Positions 54,176-63,112 of a stretch of 64,000 bases of DNA are shown piece by piece (positions within the stretch are counted from its first letter, which is position 1; every line of letters starts with the position of its first letter). The stretch comes from Mitsuokella multacida DSM 20544 (GTDB taxonomy: Bacteria > Bacillota > Negativicutes > Selenomonadales > Selenomonadaceae): positions 157,646-221,645 of the forward strand of contig NZ_GG697142.2 of the NCBI RefSeq assembly GCF_000155955.1. Reading direction: 5' to 3'. Position numbers and translations under genes: made by a program. The notes under the pieces were generated by a model. That model made no database searches. It worked only from the letters and a program-made list of their open reading frames with translations, and was not told where the DNA came from.

Positions 54176-55108
54176 ATGACACTCAATCAGCTCCGCTATG
54201 TCGTGGAAGCCGCTTCATCGGGTTCCATCACAGAGGCGGCGCAGCGGCTCTTCATCACGCAGCCGAGCCTGACGGCCGCCATCCACGCACTGGAGGAAGA
54301 GCTCGGTATCACGATTTTTCGGCGCACGAACAAGGGCATCACGCTGACGGTCAAGGGCGAGGAATTCCTCGCCTATGCGCGTCAGATGCTCGAGCAGGAG
54401 GCGATGATCCGGGAGCGCTACGGCAAGAAGCGGGCGAAGAAGCAGCTTTTCTGCGTCTCGTCGCAGCACTATTCGTTTGCCGTCGAGGCTTTTGTCGACC
54501 TGCTGCGCGAGTACAAGGGTAAGGAGTACGAATTCCACATGCGCGAGACGGAGACCTACAAGATCCTCGAGGATGTTGGCGGCCTGCGCAGTGAGGTCGG
54601 CGTGCTCTACCTCAATCCGGCCAACGAGACGATCGTGAGGCGCGCCATCCTCGACCACGGCCTGCGCTTCACGCCGCTCTACCGCGCGGAGCCGCACGTC
54701 TTCATCAGCAAGAAGAATCCCTTGGCGAAGAAGGATGCCATCCGCCTCGAAGACCTCGCGGACTACCCGCGCCTCTCGTACGAGCAGGGCTCCCACAATG
54801 CCTTCTATTACGCCGAGGAGATCCAGAGCACCTTGCCCGTACGCAAGGACATCATCGTCACGGACCGGGCGACGCTCTTCAACCTGCTCATCGGCCTTGA
54901 CGGCTACACCATCTCGAGCGGCATCATCAATGAGGAACTCAACGGGGAGGAAATCATCGCGCGGCCGCTGCTCGTCGATGACTTCATGGAAATCGGCTAC
55001 CTGACGCATGCCCACATCAAGCTCAGCCGCTATGCCGGCCGCTACATCGAGAAGCTCTGCGAGCGCATCGGCAGCGCCGTGCATGCCGATGGGAGGCAGG
55101 CACGGTGA
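54176..55108 (+). CDS. LysR-family transcriptional regulator
   Basis: A 310-residue regulator. The N-terminal winged helix-turn-helix is MTLNQLRYVVEAASSGSITEAAQRLFITQPSLTAAIHALEEELGITIFRRTNKGI, and a LysR substrate-binding domain spans about 90-300. ATG 54176 is chosen because GGGGGG lies 8 bases upstream and the family starts here; ATG 54143 is disfavoured. It is divergent from the MetE-like methyltransferase gene and most likely controls it, probably in response to a methionine-related metabolite; this is inferred from position and operator only. Confidence 0.92.
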   Translation: MTLNQLRYVVEAASSGSITEAAQRLFITQPSLTAAIHALEEELGITIFRRTNKGITLTVKGEEFLAYARQMLEQEAMIRERYGKKRAKKQLFCVSSQHYSFAVEAFVDLLREYKGKEYEFHMRETETYKILEDVGGLRSEVGVLYLNPANETIVRRAILDHGLRFTPLYRAEPHVFISKKNPLAKKDAIRLEDLADYPRLSYEQGSHNAFYYAEEIQSTLPVRKDIIVTDRATLFNLLIGLDGYTISSGIINEELNGEEIIARPLLVDDFMEIGYLTHAHIKLSRYAGRYIEKLCERIGSAVHADGRQAR

Positions 55109-55117
55109 TGGATTCCC

Positions 55118-55146
55118 TTGTTTTTTACAGACTTATCCCCTATAAT
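55118..55146 (+). promoter_or_regulatory. Promoter of prmA-rsmE-mtaB
   Basis: TTGTTT (55118-55123), 17 bases, TATAAT (55141-55146). It gives these genes a promoter of their own, apart from the heat-shock operon. Confidence 0.75.
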
Positions 55147-55179
55147 GAAGAGACTTAGAGAAAGAAAGGACGATGCGCT

Positions 55180-56124
55180 TTGAAATGGGCTGAAGTCAGT
55201 ATCCGGACATCACACGAGGAGACCGACCTCATTGCGGAGATCTTTCACGACGTCGGTGCGTCTGGTGTCGTCATCGAAGATCCAGAGGAACTCAACAGTT
55301 ATATCGAGAGTGGGCTTTTTGATTATTCCGACCTGCCGAAGGCTGAGCAGACGAATGTCGTGACAATCAAGGCGTATCTGCCGGTCGACGAAGACCTCGA
55401 CGACCGCCTGCGCACGTTTGAGCAGCGCGTCCAGGACCTCGCCAAGATCGATGGCTTCGACGCTCAGTCGTGCCGGATTGAATGGCACACGGTGCAGGAC
55501 GAGGACTGGGCGGACAACTGGAAGGCGTATTTCCACACGGAAAAAGTCGGCGGCCTCATCGTCATCAAGCCGGCCTGGGAGGACTATGAGGCGAGCCCCG
55601 ACGACATCGTCATCGACCTCGATCCCGGCGCTGCTTTCGGCACGGGCACGCATCCGACGACGGCCATGTGCATCCGCGAGCTCGAGTCGGCCGTCAAGGG
55701 CGGCATGCGCGTCTTCGACGTCGGCACGGGCTCCGGTGTGCTGGCCGTGGCGGCGGCGAAACTCGGAGCCGGCGAGGTCGTCGCGATGGACTACGACCGC
55801 ACGGCGGCTACGGTTGCGCAGGAGAATGTCGAGCGCAACCATGTCGAGGACCGCGTGACGACGGGCGTCTCGGACCTCCTGAAGGCGTTCACGGGCAAGG
55901 CGGACCTCATCATCGCCAACATCATCGCAGATATCGTCATTCGTCTGTTCGACGAGCTCGACGAGCACCTGGCCGAGGGCGGTCACCTGCTGGCTTCGGG
56001 TATCATCGATGAGCGCGTGGCCGACGTGACCGAGGCGGCGCTCGCGCACGGCTTTGCCATCGACAAGGTAATCGAGGAGAACGGCTGGGCGGCAATGGTC
56101 ATCAGTCGGGAGGATGCAAAGTGA
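55180..56124 (+). CDS. prmA: Ribosomal protein L11 methyltransferase
   Basis: A 314-residue SAM-dependent enzyme that trimethylates L11. It opens KWAEVSIRTSHEETDLIAEIF. IDLDPGAAFGTGTHPTTAMCIRELE is the family hallmark, followed by the SAM motif VFDVGTGSGVLAVAAAKLGA and the NPPF-like DLIIANIIADIV. TTG 55180 is the start, with AAAGAAAGGA upstream. It overlaps rsmE by 4 bases. Confidence 0.95.
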   Translation: MKWAEVSIRTSHEETDLIAEIFHDVGASGVVIEDPEELNSYIESGLFDYSDLPKAEQTNVVTIKAYLPVDEDLDDRLRTFEQRVQDLAKIDGFDAQSCRIEWHTVQDEDWADNWKAYFHTEKVGGLIVIKPAWEDYEASPDDIVIDLDPGAAFGTGTHPTTAMCIRELESAVKGGMRVFDVGTGSGVLAVAAAKLGAGEVVAMDYDRTAATVAQENVERNHVEDRVTTGVSDLLKAFTGKADLIIANIIADIVIRLFDELDEHLAEGGHLLASGIIDERVADVTEAALAHGFAIDKVIEENGWAAMVISREDAK

Positions 56125-56867
56125 GACGACTTTTCTACAAGGGCATCCTCGCGGATACCATCGAGATCCGCGGTGCGGATGCGCATCACCTCATGCACGT
56201 CATGCGGGCAAAGCCGGGGCAGGAGGTCATCGTCGTCGACGATGAGAACCAGGTCGCGCGCATGGAGATGACAAGATTCACCTCGGACGCGGTGACCATG
56301 GAACTCGTGGAGCGGCTCGATGCGGACACCGAGTCGCCCATCCAGCTGGGACTGGCCATGTGCCTCTTGAAGGCCGACAAGATGGACTTTGTCGTGCAGA
56401 AGGCCGTCGAGCTCGGCGTCAACTGCATCGTGCCGGTCGCGAGCCACAACTGCGTCGTGCGTTACGATGCGAAGAAGGCAAAGCAGCGTCAGCAGCGCTG
56501 GCAGAAGATTGCCGATGAGGCGGCCAAGCAGTGCGGGCGCACGGTGCTCGTCAAGGTATTCCCTATCGAGACGCTGAAAGATTTCCTCAGCCATGCCTGG
56601 TACGAGGATGACATGGATTCGGAGTTCCTGTTCTGCTATGAGAATGAAGAGAATGTATCGGTGCGTGACTGCCTGCAGCGCACGACCTCGGAGCGCTACA
56701 TGCTGCTCATCGGCCCAGAGGGAGGCTTCACGCTCGAAGAGGCCGAAGCTGTCGTCAAGGCTGGCGGGCAGAGCGTCACGCTCGGGCCGCGCATCCTGCG
56801 CGCTGAGACGGCGGCGGTCGCGGGCCTCAGCATTGTTCAGTATGAAAAAGGAGATTTGGGAAGTTGA
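56121..56867 (+). CDS. rsmE: 16S rRNA (uracil1498-N3)-methyltransferase
   Basis: A 248-residue SPOUT-type enzyme. The N-terminal PUA-like part contains ADAHHLMHVMRAKPGQEVIVVD. The trefoil-knot SAM site is at the C-terminus in LLIGPEGGFTLEEAEAVVKAGGQSVTLGPRILRAETAAVAGLSI, the RsmE hallmark. GTG 56121 overlaps the prmA stop and the gene's own stop overlaps the mtaB start. Middle gene of a three-gene RNA/ribosome modification unit. Confidence 0.95.
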   Translation: MRRLFYKGILADTIEIRGADAHHLMHVMRAKPGQEVIVVDDENQVARMEMTRFTSDAVTMELVERLDADTESPIQLGLAMCLLKADKMDFVVQKAVELGVNCIVPVASHNCVVRYDAKKAKQRQQRWQKIADEAAKQCGRTVLVKVFPIETLKDFLSHAWYEDDMDSEFLFCYENEENVSVRDCLQRTTSERYMLLIGPEGGFTLEEAEAVVKAGGQSVTLGPRILRAETAAVAGLSIVQYEKGDLGS

Positions 56868-58156
56868 AAGTTGCTCTGACCACACTTGGCTGCAAGGTCA
56901 ACCAGTTTGAGACGGAGACCATGGAGGGTCTCTTCAAGCAGCGCGGCTATGAGGTCGTGCCGTTCGAGGCGCGCGCCGATGTCTACGTCATCAATACTTG
57001 CTCCGTCACGAGCCTCGGCGACCGCAAGAGCCGCCAGATCATCCGCCGCGCGCATCGCGAGAACCCGCAGGCCATCGTGGCCGTCTGCGGCTGCTATGCG
57101 CAGGTCGCGCCGGATGAAATCAAGGCCATCGAAGGCGTGCGCGTCGTGCTCGGCACGAAGGAGCGCGCGCACATCGTCGATTACGTCGAGAAGGCCATGC
57201 AGGAAGACGGCATCCAGGGCACGATCACCGATATCATGAAGGCGAAGACTTTCGAGGACATCCCGCTCTACGACAGCCCCGAGCGCACGCGCGCCTTCCT
57301 CAAGATCGAGGATGGCTGCCAGAATTTCTGCTCGTACTGCATCATCCCGTATGCGCGCGGCCCCGTCAAGTCGCGCCTGCCGGAGCACGTGCACCGCGAG
57401 GCGGAGAAGCTCGTCGCCATGGGGTTCAAGGAGATCGTGCTGACGGGCATCCACCTCGGCGCTTACGGCCGCGACCTGCCAGGCGACATCACGCTGGCAG
57501 ATGCCTGCCGCGAGGTGCTCTCTGTGCCGGGACTCAAGCGCCTGCGCCTCGGCTCGCTCGAGTCGATTGAGCTCTCGCCGGAGCTCTTCGCGCTGATCCG
57601 CGAAGACGAGCGCTTCTGCGCCCATCTCCACCTGCCGCTGCAGGCCGGCTCCGACAAGGTCCTCAAGGACATGAACCGCCATTACGATACGCAGGAATTC
57701 GCGCGCCTCATCGAGCACATCGAAGAGGAAGTGCCGGGCGTCGCCATCTCGACGGACATCATCGTCGGCTTCCCCGGCGAGACGGAAGAAGACTTCGAGC
57801 AGGGACTCTCGTTCGTCGAGAAGATGAACTTTGCCCGCATGCACGTCTTCCCGTATTCGCGCCGCACGGGAACGCCGGCCGCCGCGCGCAAGGATCAGGT
57901 GGATGAAGCCGTCAAGAAGGAGCGCGTGCACCGCATGCAGGCTCTGGCCGACCGCAAGGCCGAGGAATTCCACCGGAGTTTCATCGGCCGCGAGATGCGC
58001 GTGCTGTTTGAGACCGCGAAGGATGGCATCACGGATGGCCTGACGGACAACTACATCCGCGTCTACACCGACGAGGCAGTCGACTGCGGCGAAATCTACA
58101 AGGTTCAGATCGACAAGCTATGGCGCGACGGCGTCTGGGCGCACTGTGTCCACTGA
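56864..58156 (+). CDS. mtaB: tRNA (N6-threonylcarbamoyladenosine-C2)-methylthiotransferase MtaB
   Basis: A 430-residue radical-SAM enzyme that makes ms2t6A at tRNA position 37. The N-terminal cluster cysteines are in LGCKVNQFET, VINTCSVTSLGDRKSR and VAVCGCYAQ. The radical SAM CxxxCxxC is in DGCQNFCSYCIIPYARGPVKSR. A TRAM domain ends the chain. TTG 56864 overlaps the rsmE stop codon. The closing part of the gene cluster prmA-rsmE-mtaB, then a 136-base gap before hinT. Confidence 0.95.
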   Translation: MKVALTTLGCKVNQFETETMEGLFKQRGYEVVPFEARADVYVINTCSVTSLGDRKSRQIIRRAHRENPQAIVAVCGCYAQVAPDEIKAIEGVRVVLGTKERAHIVDYVEKAMQEDGIQGTITDIMKAKTFEDIPLYDSPERTRAFLKIEDGCQNFCSYCIIPYARGPVKSRLPEHVHREAEKLVAMGFKEIVLTGIHLGAYGRDLPGDITLADACREVLSVPGLKRLRLGSLESIELSPELFALIREDERFCAHLHLPLQAGSDKVLKDMNRHYDTQEFARLIEHIEEEVPGVAISTDIIVGFPGETEEDFEQGLSFVEKMNFARMHVFPYSRRTGTPAAARKDQVDEAVKKERVHRMQALADRKAEEFHRSFIGREMRVLFETAKDGITDGLTDNYIRVYTDEAVDCGEIYKVQIDKLWRDGVWAHCVH

Positions 58157-58238
58157 CCATTTGACGCGAGAAAAAGCAGATAGATTTTTTTCAGAAGAAG
58201 AAGGTTTTCCGCGAATTGCGGCGAATATTGTCTTAATA

Positions 58239-58259
58239 GATGGGCGTTGAACGCCCGTT
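58239..58259 (+). terminator. Weak hairpin before hinT
   Basis: GGGCGTT and AACGCCC, followed by GTTTTGTG. Possibly a partial terminator of the mtaB transcript. Confidence 0.45.
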
Positions 58260-58292
58260 TTGTGCCATTTACGTCAAAGGAGGTGAATGAAG

Positions 58293-58640
58293 ATGGCAGA
58301 TTGTATCTTTTGCAAGATTGCACAGAAGGAGATCCCTTCTACGCTGGTCTATGAAGATGACATGGTCGTGGCCTTCCGCGATCTGGAGCCGCAGGCACCG
58401 CAGCACGTCCTCGTGATCCCAAAGAAGCACGTCGAGAGTCTGCTGGCCCTCAAAGAAGAGGACAAGGCGCTCGTCTCGCACATCCTCGTCGATGTCATCC
58501 CGGAGCTTGCTCAGAAGCTCGGCATTGCCGAGAAAGGCTTCCGCGTCGTGGCGAACACGGGCGAGGAAGGCGGTCAGACCGTGAAGCATCTGCATTTCCA
58601 CCTCCTTGGCGGCCGCTCTATGCAATGGCCCCCAGGCTGA
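58293..58640 (+). CDS. hinT: Histidine triad nucleotide-binding protein (HinT)
   Basis: A 115-residue purine-nucleotide phosphoramidase. It opens MADCIFCKIAQKEIPSTLVYEDD and carries the HIT triad HLHFHLLGG at the C-terminus; NTGEEGGQTVKHLHFH is the HinT form. Two Cys near the start (CIFC) resemble the zinc-site variant. ATG 58293 follows AAAGGAGGTG by 7 bases; ATG 58287 is too close to it. It sits between mtaB and rpsU, as in many Firmicutes. Confidence 0.95.
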   Translation: MADCIFCKIAQKEIPSTLVYEDDMVVAFRDLEPQAPQHVLVIPKKHVESLLALKEEDKALVSHILVDVIPELAQKLGIAEKGFRVVANTGEEGGQTVKHLHFHLLGGRSMQWPPG

Positions 58641-58674
58641 GCCTTGACGCAGGTTCTAAAACTTTTGGAGAGTG

Positions 58675-58704
58675 TTGACAGTGACTTGCGCCCTGCTGTA
58701 TAAT
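58675..58704 (+). promoter_or_regulatory. Promoter of rpsU
   Basis: TTGACA (58675-58680), 18 bases, TATAAT (58699-58704): both boxes perfect. Confidence 0.85.
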
Positions 58705-58762
58705 GGTGTGGTGTAATTCTAACGACACAAACTCCCATGTTAAGTGGAGGGGGGGAAAATAG

Positions 58763-58945
58763 ATGGCAAACGAAATCAAAGTTGGTAAAAACGAATCGAT
58801 CGATAGTGCTCTCCGCCGCTTCAAGCGTATGTCCCAGAAGGCTGGCACGCTTGCTGAAGTGAGAAAACGTGAACATTACGAGAAACCGAGCGTTCGCCGC
58901 AAGAAGAAGTCTGAGGCAGCTCGTAAACGCAAGTACAGAGGTTAA
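58763..58945 (+). CDS. rpsU: Ribosomal protein S21
   Basis: A 60-residue basic 30S protein. It begins [23 protein letters not shown] and ends [14 protein letters not shown], the standard S21 form. ATG 58763 follows GTGGAGGGGGGGAAA, a strong ribosome-binding site. It has its own consensus promoter and a terminator after it; yqeY follows. Confidence 0.97.
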   Translation: MANEIKVGKNESIDSALRRFKRMSQKAGTLAEVRKREHYEKPSVRRKKKSEAARKRKYRG

Positions 58946-58960
58946 TCCGTCATTTGCGCA

Positions 58961-58999
58961 AGGCGCCTGCGAGTTGAGAGATTCGCGGGTGCCTTTTTA
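58961..58999 (+). terminator. Terminator between rpsU and yqeY
   Basis: GGCGCCTGCGA pairs with TTCGCGGGTGCC with two G-T wobbles, followed by five T. Some read-through into yqeY is likely. Confidence 0.75.
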
Positions 59000-59023
59000 T
59001 ATTGAGAAGAGAGGAAGATAATC

Positions 59024-59473
59024 ATGTCGATCAAAGAACAGCTCACAGCTGATATGAAAGAAGCCATGAAGAGCCACGATAAGGACCGCCTGTCGGTCAT
59101 CCGCTTCGTGCGCGGCGCCATCCGCCAGGCCGAGATCGATGGCGGCCATAAGGAGCTCAGCGATGAGGACGTCATCGGCGTCATCAGCAAGGAAGTCAAG
59201 ATGCGCAAGGACTCCATCGAGGAGTTCAAGAAGGGCGGCCGCGAAGACCTCGTCGCCAAGACGCAGGCTGAGATCGATGTGCTCATGCCGTATCTGCCGG
59301 CGCAGCTCTCGGAAGATGAGATCCGCGCGCTCGTCAAGGAAGCCGTCGAGAAGACGGGCGCTTCGACGCCGAAGGACATGGGCAAGGTCATGGGCATGCT
59401 GATGCCGAAGGTCAAGGGACGTGCCGACGGCAAGCTCGTCAACACGATTGTCCGCAGCATGCTGCAGGGCTGA
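59024..59473 (+). CDS. GatB/YqeY domain protein
   Basis: A 149-residue soluble helical protein. It opens MSIKEQLTADMKEAMKSHDKDRLSVIRFVRGAIRQAEID. The middle contains EFKKGGREDLVAKTQAEIDVLMPYLPAQLSEDEI. The end is MGMLMPKVKGRADGKLVNTIVRSML. This fold resembles the tail domain of GatB amidotransferase, which suggests tRNA binding; the free-standing protein's role is not known. It almost always follows rpsU in Firmicutes, as here. ATG 59024 follows GAGAGGAAG. Confidence 0.93.
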   Translation: MSIKEQLTADMKEAMKSHDKDRLSVIRFVRGAIRQAEIDGGHKELSDEDVIGVISKEVKMRKDSIEEFKKGGREDLVAKTQAEIDVLMPYLPAQLSEDEIRALVKEAVEKTGASTPKDMGKVMGMLMPKVKGRADGKLVNTIVRSMLQG

Positions 59474-59496
59474 GCGGCTCACGGCAAGTCGTATGC

Positions 59497-59527
59497 AAAG
59501 GCTGTCACGCAAGTGGCAGCCTTTTTT
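59497..59527 (+). terminator. Terminator after yqeY
   Basis: AAGGCTGTCAC and GTGGCAGCCTT around GCAA with one G-T pair, followed by six T. Confidence 0.9.
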
Positions 59528-59666
59528 GCGCGCTGATCGGCTTCTTGCCGCATGGAAAAGGTTTTTGGGAATGCCTTGTCGAATCTTAATGAAGAAGGAA
59601 CAACTACCGTATATTACTGTATCTTTCGTCTTTCTTGCAGATTCCTTGCAGAAGGGAGGATTTCTT

Positions 59667-60329
59667 ATGGATATCACCATGCCTGCCCTGCAGGTCCTGT
59701 TGCTCGCCATCATGTTCCTGGCGATACTCGTCGAGGTCAAGACGGGCGGCACAGGCGCCGGCATCATATTCGGACTCGTCGCAGCTGGCGTGTTCTGGGG
59801 CAGCCAGTACGTCAAGGGCGCGGCAGATCTCTTCCAGATCGAGCTGTTCCTCGGCGGCATCCTCTGCATCATCGTCGAGATGCTGCTGCCGACAGTGGGC
59901 CTCTTGGCCGGCGTCGGCGTGGCGGCCATGCTCTACAGTCTCGTCATGGCGCTCGGCGGCAACTTTGCCGCTGTGACCGTCCTGATCCTCGCACTCGTGG
60001 CGGCCATCGGCGTCTTTGCGCTGGTCGTCAATCAGCTGCCCGCGAGCCGCCTCTGGAAGCGGTTCGTGCTCAAGGACCAGTCGACGAGCAAGCGCGGCTA
60101 TGTCAGCGCGGTGGAGGAGCCGCATCTCGTCGGCGAGCGCGGCAAGGTGCTGACAGAGCTTCGCCCATCGGGCTCGGCGCTGCTCGCCGGCCATCCCGTC
60201 GACGTCGTCTCGGAAGGCGCGTTCATCCCGAAGGGCGAACTCGTCCAGGTCGTCGCCGTACAGGGCAGCCGCGTCGTCGTGCGCCGCGTGGAGCAGAGTC
60301 CCAAGGCGCCGACGAAGCAGCAGGCCTGA
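59667..60329 (+). CDS. NfeD-family membrane protein
   Basis: A 220-residue protein. Four or so helices fill residues 1-125 (VLLLAIMFLAILVEVKTGGTGAGIIFGLVAAGVF, FLGGILCIIVEMLLPTVGLLAGVGVAAMLY). A C-terminal OB-fold NfeD domain (about 145-210) has GERGKVLTELRPSGSALLAGHPVDVVSEGAFIPKGELVQVV. It lacks the N-terminal ClpP-like protease part of long NfeD proteins. ATG 59667 has AGAAGGGAGGA upstream. It precedes floA by 31 bases, the usual partner in flotillin microdomains. Confidence 0.92.
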   Translation: MDITMPALQVLLLAIMFLAILVEVKTGGTGAGIIFGLVAAGVFWGSQYVKGAADLFQIELFLGGILCIIVEMLLPTVGLLAGVGVAAMLYSLVMALGGNFAAVTVLILALVAAIGVFALVVNQLPASRLWKRFVLKDQSTSKRGYVSAVEEPHLVGERGKVLTELRPSGSALLAGHPVDVVSEGAFIPKGELVQVVAVQGSRVVVRRVEQSPKAPTKQQA

Positions 60330-60360
60330 TCCAGGTTGATCTACTACAGGAGGTTTTTTT

Positions 60361-61359
60361 ATGGCATCACTGATCACATCCGCATTCATTCTCGTGCTCA
60401 TCGTCGCAGCCATCATGGTGTTCCTGCACTTCGTGCCGCTCGGTCTCTGGATCTCGGCACTGGCTGCTGATGTGCACGTCAGCATCATCACGCTCGTCGG
60501 CATGCGCATGCGCCGTGTGCCGCCAGCCAAGATCATTCTGCCGCTCATCAAGGCCAACAAGGCGGGGCTCAACGTGCAGGTCAACCAGCTCGAGGCGCAC
60601 TACCTTGCGGGCGGCAATGTCGACAAGGTCGTCGACGCGCTGATCGCGGCACACCGCGCCCAGATCCCTCTGCCGTTCGAGCGCTCGGCCGCCATCGACC
60701 TCGCGGGCCGCGATGTGCTGGAAGCCGTGCAGATGAGTGTCAACCCGAAGGTCATCGAGACGCCGGTCGTCTCGGCCGTCGCGCGCAACGGCATCGAGCT
60801 CAAGATCAAGGCACGCGTCACCGTACGCGCCAACATCGACCGACTCGTCGGCGGTGCCGGTGAGCCGACCATCATTGCGCGCGTCGGCGAGGGCATCGTC
60901 ACGACGGTTGGCTCGTCCGAGAGCCACAACGACGTGCTCGCCAACCCGGACGACATCAGTAAGACGGTACTCGGCAAAGGACTCGATGCCGGCACGGCCT
61001 TCGAGATCCTCTCCATTGATATCGCCGACGTCGACGTCGGGCGCAACATCGGCGCTGAGCTCCAGACCGATCAGGCTGAGGCCGACAAGCGCATCGCACA
61101 GGCCAAGGCAGAGGAGCGCCGCGCGATGGCGGTGGCCAAGGAACAGGAGATGAAGGCCTACACGCAGGAGATGGAGGCGAAGGTCGTCGAAGCACAGGCC
61201 GAAGTCCCGCATGCGATGGCGGAGGCACTGCGCGAAGGCCGCCTCGGCGTCATGGACTACTACAACCTCAACAACGTGCAGGCGGACACCGACATGCGCA
61301 ACGCCATCAGCACGGCCGGTGCGGACGACAAGATGCGCCCGACGCAGCCGGTGAAATGA
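60361..61359 (+). CDS. floA: Flotillin-like protein FloA
   Basis: A 332-residue membrane-associated scaffold that forms functional membrane microdomains. An N-terminal hydrophobic hairpin (residues 5-50) is followed by a SPFH-like domain ([90 protein letters not shown]). An Ala/Glu-rich coiled coil (about 235-290) completes it. Length and order match FloA. ATG 60361 follows AGGAGG. It lies after nfeD and before a Pro-rich membrane protein gene. Confidence 0.96.
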   Translation: MASLITSAFILVLIVAAIMVFLHFVPLGLWISALAADVHVSIITLVGMRMRRVPPAKIILPLIKANKAGLNVQVNQLEAHYLAGGNVDKVVDALIAAHRAQIPLPFERSAAIDLAGRDVLEAVQMSVNPKVIETPVVSAVARNGIELKIKARVTVRANIDRLVGGAGEPTIIARVGEGIVTTVGSSESHNDVLANPDDISKTVLGKGLDAGTAFEILSIDIADVDVGRNIGAELQTDQAEADKRIAQAKAEERRAMAVAKEQEMKAYTQEMEAKVVEAQAEVPHAMAEALREGRLGVMDYYNLNNVQADTDMRNAISTAGADDKMRPTQPVK

Positions 61360-61425
61360 GCGAAATACGTGCAGAGGGCCGCGCGAAAAGGCGTAGCCCA
61401 ATAAAGCGAGAAAGGGGGAGCCGGG

Positions 61426-61962
61426 ATGGATTCATCCGTATTGGCCATCATCTTGTTCGCCATCATGGCCATTCTCAGCGATAAGCTTGGCAGGAAGAAG
61501 CCGCCCATGAAAATGCCGCGGCCTTTCCCGCCGCGGGATGAAGACGGCAAACTGCCGCCGCCGATGCCCGCGCCCTGGGGCACGGAGAAGAAGGAGGGGA
61601 ATATTCCTTTCGAGATCCCCGACATCAAGGGGGCCCCGCTGCCGAAGGGGACGATAGATGAAGGCGGTGTCTACCGCGAGCCCGGCACCAAGATGCAGGA
61701 CATGCTTGAAGCCTACCGCGAAGAGATGGCCGACAAGGCGCGCGCCGCAGCGTACGAAGCGAAGCGCCAGGAAGAAGAAGCCGCCATCCGCGCTGAAGAG
61801 GAGGCCGTATATGAACAGCAGGCCGGTCTTAAAAAGAGCGCGCTAAGCGAGAATATCCTGCCGCGTTTCACGAAAGAGCAGGTGCAGCAGTCCATCGTCA
61901 TGGCCGAGATTCTCGGCAAGCCCAAGGCCTATCAGCATCGCTCCCCGTATTGGCGCCGCTAA
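61426..61962 (+). CDS. Pro-rich single-helix membrane protein of unknown function
   Basis: A 178-residue protein I do not recognise. Residues 4-19 form one membrane helix (SVLAIILFAIMAILSD). Residues 22-75 are rich in Pro and Lys (such as MPRPFPPRDEDGKLPPPMPAPW). Residues 88-130 are an Ala/Glu/Arg coiled coil, and the end is a probably conserved patch, QQSIVMAEILGKPKAYQHRS. The helix at the start with a long charged tail suggests a cytoplasmic, membrane-tethered factor. It follows floA by 66 bases with GAAAGGGGGAG upstream and is in the same direction, so it may work with FloA and NfeD. Confidence 0.75.
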   Translation: MDSSVLAIILFAIMAILSDKLGRKKPPMKMPRPFPPRDEDGKLPPPMPAPWGTEKKEGNIPFEIPDIKGAPLPKGTIDEGGVYREPGTKMQDMLEAYREEMADKARAAAYEAKRQEEEAAIRAEEEAVYEQQAGLKKSALSENILPRFTKEQVQQSIVMAEILGKPKAYQHRSPYWRR

Positions 61963-61969
61963 GTTGATA

Positions 61970-62006
61970 AGAAAAAGTCTTCCTGCTATCCAGGAAGGCT
62001 TTTCTT
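61970..62006. terminator. Terminator after the nfeD-floA unit
   Basis: AAAAAGTCTTCCTG and CAGGAAGGCTTTT pair around CTATC with one mismatch; ends in TTTTCTT. Confidence 0.88.
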
Positions 62007-62027
62007 GTGAGTTTTTCCGATGACAAA

Positions 62028-62056
62028 TTGAGCATTCTGTAGTAGAATTATAGAAT
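62028..62056 (+). promoter_or_regulatory. Promoter of the polyprenyl synthase gene
   Basis: TTGAGC (62028-62033), 17 bases, TAGAAT (62051-62056). Confidence 0.6.
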
Positions 62057-62102
62057 ATGTTATGCATTATAAATAAAAGTAAGAATTTTGTAGGTGATTG
62101 AT

Positions 62103-63074
62103 TTGTCAAACCAGATGTTTGATGTCATAAAGGGAGATCTTGAAATACTGGAGCAGGGCCTGCAGGAGGCCGTGACTTCTACGAATGAACTGGTGACGGA
62201 AGTCGGCATGCATCTCGTGACGTCGGGCGGGAAGCGCATCCGGCCGGCGCTCTGCCTGCTCTCGGCCCGCGGCGGCAAAGCCTTTGACTTACCGCATGTC
62301 CTGCCCTTGGCAGAGGCCTTGGAGCTCATCCACACGGCATCCCTGGTTCATGACGATGTCATCGATGAGGCCGACACGCGCCGCGGCGCGGCGACGGCCA
62401 ATGCGCGCTGGAACAATCAGGTGGCCATTCTCTCGGGCGATTATATCTTCGCGAGGGCGTTTGCGCTGCTCGCGGAGGCGGGCTACGGCGACTACGTCTT
62501 GAAGCGCCTCGCCGAGCTCGTCTGCAACCTCAGCGTCGGTGAGATCATCCAGGATCACGCAATCTATCAGGCCTCGCGCGGCATGGCGGATTACTTCGAG
62601 CGCATCCAGAAGAAGACGGCGGATTTCCTCGAGATCTGCTGTGAGCTCGGCGGTCTCGTCGGCGGCATGGACAGGGAGGAGGCCGGGAAGCTCGCGGAGT
62701 ACGGCCACTGCATCGGCATGGCCTTCCAGATCACGGATGACCTCTTGGACATCGAGCAGACGACGGAGAAGATCGGCAAGCCTGCCGGCAACGACATCCG
62801 CCAAGGCATCGTGACGCTGCCCGTCATCCGGGCACTCGAGACGAGCCCTGACGCCAAGGAGCTTGAGGCCATCGTCACGGACATGGAGATGACGGATGAG
62901 ATGGTCGAGCGCGCGCTCGCCATCGTCAAGGCGACAGATGGTGTCGACTTCGCGAAGGCGAAGGCCGATGAGTACCTCGCGCACGCCAAGGCAGTCCTGC
63001 CGGACAGCCTGCCAGCGGACATCCGCGAATCGTATGAGATGGTGGCCGACTTCATCGGCGACCGCGATTTTTGA
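62103..63074 (+). CDS. Trans-polyprenyl diphosphate synthase
   Basis: A 323-residue enzyme that lengthens isoprenoid chains for quinone side chains. The first Asp-rich motif is DDVIDEADTRRG, with GGKRIRPALCLLSARGG just before it and the second Asp motif in GMAFQITDDLLDIEQT. Both DDxxD sites are complete. The chain length (C30-C40) cannot be fixed from this. TTG 62103 is chosen because TAGGTGAT lies 5 bases upstream; GTG 62094 overlaps that site and ATG 62115 is another alternative. It is 38 bases before a tatA-type gene. Confidence 0.9.
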   Translation: MSNQMFDVIKGDLEILEQGLQEAVTSTNELVTEVGMHLVTSGGKRIRPALCLLSARGGKAFDLPHVLPLAEALELIHTASLVHDDVIDEADTRRGAATANARWNNQVAILSGDYIFARAFALLAEAGYGDYVLKRLAELVCNLSVGEIIQDHAIYQASRGMADYFERIQKKTADFLEICCELGGLVGGMDREEAGKLAEYGHCIGMAFQITDDLLDIEQTTEKIGKPAGNDIRQGIVTLPVIRALETSPDAKELEAIVTDMEMTDEMVERALAIVKATDGVDFAKAKADEYLAHAKAVLPDSLPADIRESYEMVADFIGDRDF

Positions 63075-63112
63075 CCGCACGGACATTGTGAGAAAGTAGA
63101 TGGAGGAACAGT

